From the NCBI GenBank assembly GCA_019787685.1, contig JAHNUO010000010.1:1488001-1552000 (forward strand): a DNA stretch of 64,000 bases, in the 5' to 3' direction. The stretch is from Chiua virens. Taxonomy: Eukaryota; Basidiomycota; Agaricomycetes; Boletales; Boletaceae. The first letter of the stretch is position 1. Each line of letters begins with the position of its first letter. The position numbers were made by a program, and so were the translations under genes. Positions 11,408-23,376 of this stretch are shown here, piece after piece. Under the pieces are notes generated by a model. It was not told the origin of the DNA, made no database searches, and saw only the letters and a program-made list of their open reading frames with translations.

Positions 11408-14400
11408 TTGGACATGACAATGACTCAGAGCTGGAATGACGGCTTCAAATCACATTCAATCAGTTCCGATCCTTTATGCATTCACTCCATGGCTACTACT
11501 AATAAAACTTTGTGCCCAGCATGTGGGAAAGAAGTGACACGACGGGGCCTTGCTGTTCATGCTGCGCGCTGGTGTCGAGTTCAAGATACCACGATCGAGG
11601 ATGCTCTGGAACGGGCCCGTTTCAGAGAAAGAACACCCAGTGATAACTGTGAAGGTCTTTCGTTGCTCAACTGGCCTGGGGAGGATTCTCAAGGAATGGA
11701 TGTGATAGTGCAGGCCCGGGGGGAATCACCTGCCAGTGCTCGTCTTGTAGGTATCTCGATTATATATCACACTCAGGCTGTCTGATTGACATGATAGAGT
11801 CAGGATGATGAACAGCGTGCCAATGTGTTTGACCATGACGAAGCTGCAAAAGCTTCCTTTAGACCCTCTGGTCGTCCTAATCGACCTGTCAATCTTCCCA
11901 AACGTTATCAAGATCTTATGCCCCAGCCCTTTATGCCTGTTACACTTGACGTCGCTGATGATGACTCGGATGCAATCATGAATGACGATGAAATACAGCT
12001 ACCAGGATCACTTCCTGAGAGTGAGGCCTCATCTCATTCTTCTGCCATGTGGGCTCGCACAGAACGTGATCTCCATGGTCTTTTTCGTGAATATCACCAA
12101 TCCTTCCCTACATATGATCCCGAAAACAATTCTTACTTTGACCAGTTCTGCGATGCCCCGACATTTCGCCCAATTGCTGAAGCAGCACGGTCTCTGTATA
12201 GCGCAGTCTCATCATCGGTTGCTACACTTTGTCAGAAGACTCAGGACTATTTCTCTCCCTTCCCCAATGCATCTACCTTTCGGGTCATGAGCTGGTTCTA
12301 CAATGCGTCTTCAACAAAATCACTTGGTGATCTCGACCGGCTTGTCAACAACGTCATCCTTGCAGATGACTTCAATCAGGATGAATTGCGGAACTTTAAT
12401 GCAGCACGCGAGGCTGGACGTCTTGATACTGCACTGTTTCCGACTCGAGATGGGTGGCACGAAGCCACGGTCAAGATCAAACTCCCTTGTGAAGATGTAC
12501 AAATAGTCGAATCGAATGCACCAACATTTACTGTAGAAGGCCTTTACTACCGCAAGTTTACTGAAGTCGTCAAAGCAGCATATCAAGAGGCTGCGTCGAG
12601 CAGTTTTCACACTGCACCTTTCAAGCTATTCTGGAAACCAGATGAAAACCAGCCTCCTGAGCGTGTTTTCTCCGAGTTGTATACCTCCGATGCCATGCTG
12701 AAAGAGCATGCCAAAATCCAAGCATCCCCACGCCAACCAGGATGCAACCTTGAGACCGTTGTAGCTGCAATTATGTTGTGGTCTGACTCCACACATCTTG
12801 CCAGCTTCGGTAATGCCGCTCTATGGCCTATTTACATGTTTATTGGAAATCAGTCCAAGTATACCCGTGCAAAACCTTCATCGTTTGCAGGCTCATCACT
12901 TGGCATATATTCCAAAGGTGGGATCACAATATCGAATACATGTATGTGATACCTCAGCTTATCAGTGAGTAATAGTTGTCAGACACAATCCAAGAGGTGT
13001 ATCGCAAGGCTTTTGGTCGACTGTGCAACAGCAGCTGTGCTCACTCATTGCAAACGTGAAGTTATGCAAGCTATTTGGCGATTTCTCTTGGATGACGAGT
13101 TTTTGGAGGCCTACAAGAATGGTATTGTTCTTGAATTCCCAGATGGTATTTTGCGACGGGTATTTCTTCGTATATTCACTTATGCTGCTGATTATCCTGA
13201 GAAGTGAGTATTTCAAGTCCAAGTCAGCTATCTGACTCGGAGTCTATCTCAAAACATTTGACCAATGTGCTATAGAATTCTGCTCGCTTGTCTCAAGTTC
13301 CTGGGGCGTTGTCCATGTCCCAGATGTCTTGTTGAGAAGACCGACATTGATCGTCTAGGAACAAAGCAGGATCGGGAACAGAGGGAGACAGACATTCGCA
13401 GAGACAATTGGAAATATAAGAGTTGGATCGAAAGGGCACGCAAGGCCATCTTTATGAAAGGCCTAAGCATTGTTAGCAGAGCAGTCCAGACGTTTCTGGG
13501 ACTTCAATCCTTGGTTCCTACTCGAGTGAATTTTTTCTAGACATCTCGCTTGGTATCAGATACTGATATATTATCATAGAATGCATTTTCCGAGAAACTC
13601 TCAAAATTTGGTTTCAATTTTTATTCAATGTTGGTTCCCGATTTCATGCATGAGTTTGAATTGGGGGTCTAGAAAGCTACCTTGACACACCTCCTTCGAA
13701 TCCTCCATGCGGACGGTGGTGAAGCTATTCAGGGTCTGAATGAACGGCAGGTACACCACATTGGGGTAAAACTTAAGTATTAAAAATATGTATCTAGATA
13801 CCGTCGGATACCAACATTTGGACGAGATACTATCAGAAGGTTTAGTTCTAATGTTTCAGGTCTTACCAAGCTTGCTGCCCGTGATTTTGAAGATCTTCTT
13901 CAGGTATGTCTCACATTTTGCGTCAGTTCTGATACACGATCTCAGAGATACTAGTGTTCAATACCCATTTTTGAATATTTACTGGAGGAGCCATACAACA
14001 CGATCATTTTGGAACTACTTTTCGAGCTCGCCACATGGCATGCATTCGGAAAGCTGCGGATGCATACAGAGACAACACTCCGCGACTTTGATAACTCTAC
14101 AACACGACTGGGTCGTATTTTCCGAAGGTTCAAAGAGGATGTGTGCAGTGATTTTGACACATATGATCTACCTAAAGAATTGGCTGCACGTACTCAGCGA
14201 AAAGGAAGTAGGTCTGCAAGACGAAAAGGCAAACAAAGAGCAGACCAACCTATGGAAAACAACACATCAAGCAAACGAAGAGCTTTCAACTTGTTGACCT
14301 ACAAATTGCATTCGCTGGGAGACTATGTGAAATCAATCCGGCTGTATGGGACAACAGATAACTACTCAACACAGATTGTATGCTCATTGTCTTTGACTCT

Positions 14401-16045
14401 AAATGATCACTGCCCAATTGGTTAATTTATTTTGAAACAGGGAGAATTGGAGCACCGACGAGTGAAGCGATTCTATGCCAGAACGAACAAGATTAATTTT
14501 GCTCGTGGCATTGCTATGCAACAGCGTCGAGAACGACTACTTCATCGATTACAGGAAATGGAGGATCAAACTGAAAATACAAGTTCAGCCCATCTGGACA
14601 ATGGTGACCGTGACAGCCAGCCATTCCTTCACTTTGTCGATCACGAGCCACTTCCCTACTGTGCTCCAGAGGATCATTATCAGATGTCAAACTCTCAAAA
14701 GAATCACTTGGATGTCACCTCTTGGTTAGGGAAAAACCGAGGTGATCCTGCTACGAAGGTAAGCTCATGGCATGCTTACAAATTCAGTGATTTAACAACT
14801 TGAATACTTGCCAGGATTTTCTTCCCTGCTTAAAGAATCATATTCTCGTGCGATTGTCTGGTCGAGAGTATGATGGAGATGAAGTCTCATTTTCACTCAA
14901 AGAGCAGAACTCGCTCATATTCATACAGAATAGAATATATCAACACAAAGTCCTTCGTGTGAACTATACTAGCTACGACCTACGCAGATGCCAGGACTCA
15001 TTGAACCCGCGAACAAATGCTGATGTAATGGTACTGGCACGAGAGGATAAGGCCAATCACCCACACCCATACTGGTATGCTCGTATTCTTGGTGTGTTTC
15101 ATGTCAATGTGCGCCACCGTCAACGATTGCATCGAGTGGATTTTTTATGGGTGCGGTGGTTTGCCCGAGACAGTGACTCAGGCCCTGTTGGCTGGGCAGC
15201 AAAGCGGCTACATCGGGTTGGATTCTTCGACTGCAGAGAACCAGGCGCTTTTGGCTTTCTAGACCCTGGTCTGGTCATCCGCGCTGTACATCTCATTCCT
15301 GCATTCGCATATGAACAAACAGATACTCTACTTCCTAAATCTATTGCCTGGCGACCATCTGACCAAGATCGAGACTGGAACTGGTACTATGTTAACATGT
15401 AAGGAACTAGCTCGAATGTACTAGTGCTTACATTTCTCACCCAAAACTAGGTTCGTTGATAGAGACATGTTTATGCGATTTCGGGGCAGTGGTGTCGGGC
15501 ATAAAACAATCCGAGAGGAGACCAGGTGCTTGCTTGATGATAGGGATGATCTTGACAAGGAGCCGTGTGTTATGGAGAGCGAAATGGAAGGTAATCAAAT
15601 GGATATAAGTGACGATGAAAATAGTGAAGACGAGGAAGGAGGTGAAGAAGACAGCCAGAGCCGAGGAGATGAGGAAAGCGAACAAGAGGACAGTGATGAG
15701 GAAGATGATGAAATGGACACTGGGAATAATGATCAAGTTGATGAGGAGATCGATGACGACGACGACGACGAGGGTGGTGATGGTGGAGACGAAGACCATG
15801 ACAGTGATGAAGACAGGGGAGCTGGAACCAGGTTTCCATCTGGCATTGCACTAGCAAGCGAAGAGCTCCTCGATGAGATGGATGAGTTTGGATACTCCAG
15901 CTTGGACCAGGTTGTCGAGGAGGAGGATGACTCACTGGCAAAAGAGCTGGTCACAATGGATCTTGCTGATGACAGACTAGGAGCCGAGGATGGTGAAAAT
16001 GCTGAGGATAATGAGGACGAGGATGAGCAGTATGCAGACCTGTGA
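11408..16045 (+). pseudogene. KDZ/Plavaka transposase, broken by frameshifts and a stop
   Basis: Readable exons are about 11408-11746, 11798-12917, 12976-13203, 13276-13525, 13580-13765, 13798-13903, 13955-14377, 14441-14758, 14815-15398 and 15451-16045. The N-terminus has a Cys/His knuckle (CPACG, then HAARWC); the start is 11,408 or the in-frame ATG at 11,489. The core contains MLWSDSTHLASFG, DEFLEAYKNGIVLEFPDG, CPCPRC, VPDFMHEFELGV and ELATWHAFGKLRMHTE, which I associate with Plavaka-type KDZ transposases. The tail (from about 15,560) is a long Asp/Glu run. Breaks: +1 near 12,893, +1 near 13,020, TAG at 13,670-13,672 where Trp is expected, and a phase mismatch entering exon 6. The 3' half (14,441-16,045) is open. 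No intact transposase could be made. Confidence 0.75.
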
Positions 16046-16325
16046 CCATGTACCATAGTAACCGTACGGATACGCCCCAGTTTATCTATAGAGCCGCCGT
16101 CAGGCACTGTTATGTGACCAGAAAATCACAATGCCTGGCAACGCAGCAATTGCACCCCATGAAAACTTTTCCACTCACGAAGATACTAGTAGGAAACAAT
16201 TCAGTATGATTAAAAGCTGCAAAGATTGGCAGCTATAAAACAGTGAGACGAAAGCATGATTTGGATCATCATCGTATGGTATGGCAAGCGTGGGAAACCT
16301 GGGGTAGGAAGCTGCCCCAAAATTA

Positions 16326-18862
16326 ATGTCTATCTTGCCCGTAACCACCATCATGTCCGACACTGGCACTGACTCCTCTGATGTAGACAACAGACGGATC
16401 CCACTTAAATCTATCCCAACAAAGTAAGCTGTTTCTGCTGTTGATCATCCTGTACTGATTATTGCTGCAGTCATGCTGGAAATCAAGACGATGATAATGA
16501 CTTACTCGAAGCTTGCCGCAAGGCTGGAAAGAAAGCTGCGGTGCTCCTGGATGCCTTTATAGTTCCAAAGGATGCATTCCGCACTGGGCTCGATCATGAT
16601 GGTGTCGCGTAAGTTCTTATTGTACTTACTTTTGTTGGTGTTTTCATTCTGAATATCACCTTAAGTGCTACAGACACCACTCAGGAGCGGCAATTACGGT
16701 TCTACAACGGACTTTTGAAGCTCGTTCCAGGTCTCAAAATCAGGATAAGGACCATTCCAAAGTCTGAACGTGAGAAAGTGATGCAAGCGGTAAGTGATGG
16801 CGCATATATGCACCATATATTCACTATTCTACTAGGTCAAGACCGGTATGAGCGAGATCCGCTCAGCAGATCTCAGTTCCCTAAAGCACAAGGGGCTCAA
16901 GTACGTGCCACGAAAGATGTTCAACAAAGCTGACGCCCTCGATCCCCCAATCCCGGAGGTGTCGGATAAATCCATGCGTGGTATCTACCACCCACAGCTC
17001 GCCCGACTCCTATGTCCAGCAAGAGAACTCAAAGACTTTGATCACAATCCTGATGTGTGCGTACTCTTGGTCATCGGTCATTTAACTATTGTTGATCGTT
17101 ATTCCCGCCAGTGGTATGGAGAAGCTTCTGAAGGGAGACATACGGTTAAAAGCTCGGAAATGGCCTGCCTTTTTCTACAAAGAAGGATCATTTGATGAGT
17201 CGAAGAAGACAAATGGTCTGTTCAAGGGGCACATCCCCGCCCGAGTATGTCGCAATTTCAAGTACTGTTGTCGACGGTCGTTCACCTCAGGCTCATGCTT
17301 CATTCATCTAGTTTTATCAACACATGTTTATTAGCCCTTCGTTTGTCATGAGCGAGGACGACACCAAGAAGTCAGGAAGACCTTCCAAAAACCGGAACTG
17401 GGGGGTTCGCGGCATCAATGAGTATATCATTGCCTATGTTCACATCATCGTCAGCAGGTTCCTGTTGTTACTGGTACGCATTAACGAGACCCTTGCAGAC
17501 CTACGTTACGCTCAGCCATGCTTCACAATGGGGTGAGGTCATTGGCGACATGAACCTCGAAGACCTCTATTTCAGGATCATCAAGATATTCGAGGACAAA
17601 GATGATCCGTGGGTCAAAGAAACGCTTGCGTGGTGGGAGAGGTGAGCGCCAGCAATTGTCCGACTGCTAAATTACTATGGCATTTGCAAGGCTGTCGGTA
17701 CCAACACCCCAGAGGGACGGAGAGAGCCACGACCATGATGATAGCAGTGACGACGACATGGCCGAGTGTCTGGCTGAAAGACACCATACGAAAGGTATGT
17801 AACTAATTCCATGTTGAATGGATACATCATGCCAGTACCTACAGATGTTGGCGATGATGTTGGCGCTGGTGATGGCGATGACAACAACTGTGACTTTGAC
17901 GTTGGTGCCGGTGATGGCGATGACGACAACCATGACTTTGATGTCGGTGGTGACGGTGATGACGATGACGCGTCACGGTACTTCAGAGACAGAGACCACA
18001 GGCTAAACGTCCTTACGAACTCTCTTCAAAAAGAGAATGAAATTGTGGCCCACAAGAACAACTTTAATGATTACTCGGGTTGGCCCAGGGAGAACCGGGA
18101 GCTTCCGCCTCGTTTCAACACCCCGGCCATTCAAGTTTGTATGTTCTCATTATGTCTTGTTCGAAAAACTCTCACAAGACGAAAGTGCCTGCAGCGAAAG
18201 CCTATCAAGTTAGATATCGTCAACCTTCGGCTACTGTGAGAGACGGCGAGGATACCAGTATAGTATCCATATCTTGTCACCTTTCATCCACTGATCTTTG
18301 CATGAAGACGAACAGGCAACGACGTACAGAGAGACCCAAAAAAGCACCAGCAACATGAATACGGTCGCTCCCCAGCCCACCGCTGGACCATATCCAACAG
18401 TTGTCCGTGGCACTACGAGTGCGATACTAAGTTCTGCCGCCCTATTTGTTGTGGCCTACTGACATTTAGGTTCTATGATACAAAGGGAATCAGGTACATT
18501 CGACAACTACAACATCCCGCAGGAACGCTTCCCCTGGCCCTTCCAACCTGAATGGACAACCCCCTTCAGAAAACCAACCTGGGCATCCGAAGGTTCTCTT
18601 GAAGCTTCCACGCCAACCTGTCAATCCTGATGACTCCGAGATGTTACTGTCGGCTCCTCCCAAGTCAGGAAAGGGTCGAAAACGTGCTCGAGCCACCCTC
18701 CAAGACGTCAATGACGATGCCGAGTGTGACGCGGGGGAAAACGAGGAAACTCCTGCACCCCCAGGCAAGAAAGGGAAGAAAAAGAAAGCCACCAACCCCA
18801 GTGCTCCGAGGCGAGCCTCAGTTCGCCAGCAGCGCACCACCGTGACTGACGACGGGTTTTAA
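16326..18862 (+). CDS. DUF6698-type protein carried by the transposon
   Basis: Exons with consistent phase: 16326 (or in-frame ATG 16353)-16423, 16471-16608, 16666-16789, 16836-17056, 17112-17244, 17312-17449, 17499-17641, 17691-17794 and 17845-18134; the joins after 18,134 are unresolved, and the last exon ends at the TAA at 18,862. The middle (GIYHPQLARLLCPA, then KWPAFFYKEG, then NWGVRGINEYIIAYVHIITYV, split here at GINE and YIIAY) resembles the DUF6698 proteins common in Agaricomycetes. An Asp/Gly-rich repeat and a Lys-rich tail (KKGKKKK) near the C-terminus suggest a nuclear, DNA-associated protein. The family function is unknown to me. I saw no frame break, in contrast to the transposase just upstream. 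Confidence 0.65.
17845..17970 (+). repeat. In-frame minisatellite coding for Asp/Gly-rich repeats
   Basis: Units of about 48 nt built on GGTGATGGCGATGAC recur about three times inside exon 9 of the DUF6698-type gene and encode DVGAGDGDD-like repeats. Copy number probably varies between strains. Confidence 0.6.
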
Positions 18863-19069
18863 TGGCACCCATGCTTCGACCCCCGTCTTTCGAAACCGCC
18901 GGAACCCGAGCCCATCAATTTCGACTTTCAAGTGTAGTTCCTCGAACTGCTTGTAGTTACTCTGTTCTGTTTGCTACACATAATTTTTATGGGCTGTACT
19001 GAGTCATTGCGAGGGAATTCGAGCCATATTAATATTCTACATGTCTAAGAATCTAAGATCCGAGGGTTT

Positions 19070-19250
19070 AAATAGTAAAGACGAATCTTAGACGACATTA
19101 TAAAGCTCAAAAGGCTAAAGATACCCTTAAATACTTCAAAAGCTCAAGCAAGGCTCGAGACACCTTGAAAAGACGGAGTACTTTCAGAAAAGGTTCAAGA
19201 AGCTTCGTTGGACCTTTGGATCCTTTTGAGGCCTTTTGAGGCCATATAAA
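19070..19250. repeat. Right subterminal repeat region
   Basis: AAAAGGCT, TCAAAAGCTC, CCTTGAAAAG and GAGGCCTTTTGAGGCC words are repeated in the last 200 bases of the element and mirror the GGCC/AAAGG words of the left end. Presumed transposase-binding region. Confidence 0.5.
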
Positions 19251-19255
19251 ATCTG

Positions 19256-19274
19256 GGCACTTTTGCTGATGATG
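19256..19274 (-). repeat. Right terminal inverted repeat of the KDZ element
   Basis: GGCACTTTTGCTGATGATG, the exact complement of the left repeat at 10,891-10,909. Confidence 0.85.
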
Positions 19275-20822
19275 GATTCAGCCCACAAACAATTACATGA
19301 GTAGTACCGAGTACACTAATATCAATTGACATCCTTCCCTTTCAGTTGTTGGTTGTTTTGTTTGATCTCATTGACGACGCGCGCCAACTTGAATATAATA
19401 TCCTCGAATAGCGTCATTCAATATTCATCACTGTGCAGGCCTCCGGGCCGTAACGTTTAGCACACATAGGTTCTCAGGCTGCGGCTCTCATCTTTCGCCA
19501 AGATTCTGATAGCCACCGGCAGTTTTCCGTCAGTATTAGTGTCACAAGTGTTAGGTTTTGTGGCGACTAACCCACTTATTTTCAGGCTGCAGCATATGAA
19601 TCAGTCTTCATGCTTCAAGCTTCAAGCCTTGCCGAGCCACTCCAACAAGTCCTGGATACTAGTACTTGTTTCTACTTCGAGATCTGGGTGCTATACCTTG
19701 AACCTATCAAACGATTCAAGTTGCTGGATCTTGAAAGCTTGACGGACCAAAGATTCGAAGCGCATGCATAGACGGACTGCAGTTCATCGTCGCCGTTGCT
19801 GCGGAATCGGAGAATTACATGTCAGTTCCCATACACATTTCCAATCATATCGAAAAAATGCTGCGAAGATATGTACGTTTTGTTGTAGTGAGTCGTCACT
19901 GGGGTGGGCCGTCAAGTTCTCTCCCAAGTCATGGAAGGATGAATCCCCCAAGGCAAGTTTTCTCCCTAAGTCTATTGTCAATCAAAGAGGAGGTGCGACC
20001 TGTGAACGTATTAAACTTGCTTCTCACGCACGTGTTCCTCAGGCCTCAGGCTCGGGGTCAATCCTCGAACATTAACGGGAACACGGAGATAACACATTAA
20101 ATGTCTAAGTGTCTTCGATTCGTTGGATTGGAAACGCGTACCGTGCATCCTTGTACCCAGGTCAGCATCATGGTGACCTTATCTCTTGGTCTTGGTCGCA
20201 GCGAGAACGTTCTCAGGCCGTAGCGTTAAGCGAGGAAACTTCGTTATCGATGAGGTCAAGAAACAGACGCTCTGTTGTCAGATGACTTGTCAAGGAACAA
20301 TAATTTGCGCCGCATTGATTAGCGCTCGATGTGGGTTATATGAAGCGGACCGTGAGTGCGAATTTGATGTCGTTTTTCACTACTCCCTTGGCCCCCTTCC
20401 CCGCAGGATACAAATGGGGGGATTGTTACTGTCGACAAATCTTCCAGTCTTCTGTCTGCCTGATGACACATCACTGACCCAGCTCCAGCTGGTCTGCTCC
20501 AGTGCATGAACTGGTTCGACTTCCCTTTTGGCTTGCAATGGCCAGTCCAGCACCAGAAACCCTCGCACATGTCACACATACGGCTAGTGGCCAATCATTG
20601 CCTCAAGGGACGCCGGAAATACGTTTGGTTAATCCCCTCCGTTACAATTACCCCTGCAAGCCTGATTTTCATGGCTCGTTTGATCCCCTGAGATACTAAG
20701 CAACGGCGCGGTTCCAGCAGAACTTTCCAAGTTGTATCCCCGACAGCCAACTGGGATAGTTGGAAGGGTCATAATGTACAAAAAGTCATTGCGAGCCTGC
20801 CAGATACCGTCCAATCCCTTCA
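19275..20822. other. Gene-less 5' flank of ZF2b, duplicate of 4.27-5.6 kb
   Basis: From about 19,550 the DNA matches the flank of ZF2a (shared GCGACTAA, AACACGGAGATAAC, AACGTTC-CAGGCC and GTTAAGCGAG stretches in order). No coding region is supported. Confidence 0.5.
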
Positions 20823-21683
20823 ATGATCCCAAATCACCTTTATATCCCTCATCCCACCCATCCCAGCTCTCAAGCTACGCCACTTGTCCTCCCGTAAGCC
20901 AACACCCTCTTTCTACGTCCAATATCTGATTTCTTTGCAGATCCACGTACCACACTTCCCAAGCAGCACCTACGGGCGCACCTCATAGCCTTCAGCCTAC
21001 CCACGCTAACCCTCAAGCTACCCCGTCTGTCGTTCCGTAAGCCAACGCCTTTTTGCTACGTCGAAACTCAAAAGTCACACCACTCTTCTGCAGAACGTTG
21101 GGTAACACTTCCCTAGCAGTATATTCAAGCACATTCCCCTACGACGCCAGATACAACAACAACTGGGGACCCACGGTGATTCATCATCCTGTTTTCTTTC
21201 GATTCTACGCTCATAGATATTATGTAGCAAGAGCATCTGTTTCTGCAGCACGCGACTCAAATGACGGGAGTCGGAGGACCTTCTACCACTGGGTGGGACC
21301 CCCAAGTTCACCATAACTCTGACACTGCTGACTACGGGTTATGGTTGTTTTCTAGACAAGCCGCGCCATTGGACACCCATCACTACCAATGCCTCTGGGG
21401 CACGAACGGCATCATTTGTTCTCACGTCGCCATCGACTTTGACGAGCTAATGCTCCACCTTGGCCGCGTACACGACGTCCAAGGAACAGCCGCACGCAAG
21501 ATTGACTGCCAGTGGCTAACAGAGAGAGGGATCTGTGGTATGCAGTACCGTCGAGACGGGTTTCGTCGTCATATTGGGACCCACCTTGGTCTCTCCGTCC
21601 CCTGCATTCATTGCGGCAAGTCGTTCTCGCGCGAGGATTCGTTACGTGCGCACATCAAGAAGTGTCACGAGAAGCTGGGCTAA
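20823..21683 (+). CDS. C2H2 zinc-finger protein ZF2b
   Basis: Exons 20823-20893, 20941-21036, 21094-21175 and 21249-21683 give 227 residues with consistent phases (2, 2, 0). The start MIPNHLYIPHP aligns with MEAYRHSTLHP of ZF2a. The first 80 residues are Pro/Ser/Thr-rich and probably disordered. The C-terminal 110 residues hold three Cys/His units: CLWGTNGIIC to HLGRVH, CQWLTERGIC to HIGTH, and a canonical C2H2 finger CIHCGKSFSREDSLRAHIKKCH (C-x2-C-x12-H-x4-H). The first two have eight residues between the cysteines, which is unusual for C2H2. It is intact, unlike its copy ZF2a. A DNA-binding nuclear role is inferred only from the fingers. Confidence 0.75.
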
Positions 21684-23376
21684 TGTCTTCGATGATTGTT
21701 GCTGTTGTACGAATTGCTGTGCTGTTTCCAGATCTCTACTCGGCAATGCGGTGTTGGTCTCATGCAATGAGTTGTATCACTGTTGTGGATAGTAGAATTT
21801 CTATAGAGAACGCTATTCCTCTCCGCTTCTTAGTGCTTGCCGTGCCTTCCGACAGAAAACGAAACGGTCGAGTGGGAACCAGAGGAGCGGAACGGTCTCT
21901 GTAATAAATGCGGCGATGATAATAGTGGCGCCGCCAGCCTGTACGTACCGAACCGTCGGCCGATTTCCGAAGACCCTGTTGCATGCTCGGGAATAACACA
22001 CAATGGATCATAACCCTTGGAGGATAGCCTCGCTCGCCGCCACCTGATAGTGACTATTAGTGAGTATCGGTCGCCGCGCGTCCGTCATATCCCTGCGGGG
22101 CGCGGCTCGCACTCAGGCTTCTGCGCCACATGTAATGTCAGGTTCGTACAAAGAAGGGGAAAAGTACCGCGGCCGAAACAAGGTTCTGTCATCATCAAGC
22201 ACGCTCGACCTAACTTTCACGCATTGACGAGTGTGCGCCGCGATATGCACGGTCGTCTGATTCGTCCCATTCAATTGATTATGGCGGACCGGGGAAAGAA
22301 AGGGCCTGTGCGAGAAAGTCCAGCCACTGCTGGCAGCCATGGCGACTCTCCTTATTCCGCTTAGTGTCCGATATCGGGTGAGCTGTGAGCCTGTGATTGG
22401 AGTGAGCGGGTTTGTACCAGCCGGATGAGAAGCCTGGTCCAATGGTAATGAATTGGCGGGACAACGCCAGCAATATTGCCGGCCAGATCACCACGGATCT
22501 CACTAGGAACCATCAAGATGTGTGCGGCAGGCGCGTGGTGAGGCTAGCATCAGAATTATTCCACGGAACGGAAAAAAGGAAGTTCCTACTCCTATGGACA
22601 CCAGCTTGTCGACTGATCTGATGACAACTGACTGCTATTGAATGGCTCAATCCACTGCGAGGAAAGACGTAAAATTCCCAGTAAGTAGCCGTAAGAGGGC
22701 TTACCAGCATCGTGCGTACAATTGTTATACCAGGCGTGCACTGGCATGGCATGACATGTCGGGATCCTGTGCTTGGCCGCGGTGACGTCACTTGCTAATC
22801 TCCGGGTGAGGTATATCTATGTTTCATGTGGGTTGATTGAGTCTGTCCCAGAGTGTGGGGCCCGCCGGATGCCGCGACTCCATTGGCTCCTTGCCACACG
22901 GCGCGGCAATACCCACTCCGCCATGAAAATGGAATAAAGACCATGGTGGCTCACCAGATTTAACGAATACGTTGGTGAGAACTCAGGGGAAGAAGTCAAC
23001 ATACTCCATCGAGGATCATGAAATGAAGAACTTCGAGTTTTGAAACAAATGTATTTCCAGGTTCGTTTCCCATGCCTTTAAGCTTCACCAATAAAGACTT
23101 CAAGGGTAACTTCTAAGAGATGATGCATCAGACCTGATCTTGTTGAATATCCATCGGACCCAGAACAACAGGCAGTGTGAAGTTCCAATAGAACATTCTG
23201 CGGCACTGAACGAGTACCGATTTCGCTTATTGCGCAGTGCACCTGCCCATGAGGTATCGGATGATATAGCATGCCATTGTTTCTTCCATGCAGAATGTTC
23301 CGTGGAAGGGCGCCAACAGCTTGGCAGTCTGAGAAAGATATTTAATGTGCGGTGCAAGCAATCTTCAGCATCCAAT
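21684..23376. other. Gene-less spacer
   Basis: Several open frames on both strands (for example 22,017-22,364 plus and 22,113-22,442 minus) overlap each other and show no motif, splice structure or composition bias that would support a gene. Confidence 0.4.

Larger units (their letters stand above)
10891..19274 (+). mobile_element. KDZ/Plavaka-type DNA transposon, 8.4 kb
   Basis: The two ends carry matching 19-bp inverted repeats (CATCATCAGCAAAAGTGCC at the left, its complement at the right), with looser similarity to about base 35 and GGCC-rich subterminal repeats inside. Between them lie a transposase gene read as KDZ/Plavaka (11,408-16,045, broken) and a DUF6698-type gene (16,326-18,862, apparently intact), both on the plus strand. 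KDZ elements are known as large cut-and-paste transposons abundant in basidiomycetes. The element separates ZF1b from ZF2b, which are neighbours in the other duplicated block, so it probably inserted after that duplication. With a dead transposase it would be non-autonomous. Confidence 0.8.

Noticed and set aside
15437..16107. Long open frames on the minus strand opposite the transposase tail
   Set aside because: They are Ser/His/hydrophobic-rich by-products of the GAT/GAC/GAG codons that encode the acidic tail on the plus strand.
10883..19282. Eight-base target-site duplication around the KDZ element
   Set aside because: The flanks TGAGCAGG and GATTCAGC do not match, so no duplication is claimed.
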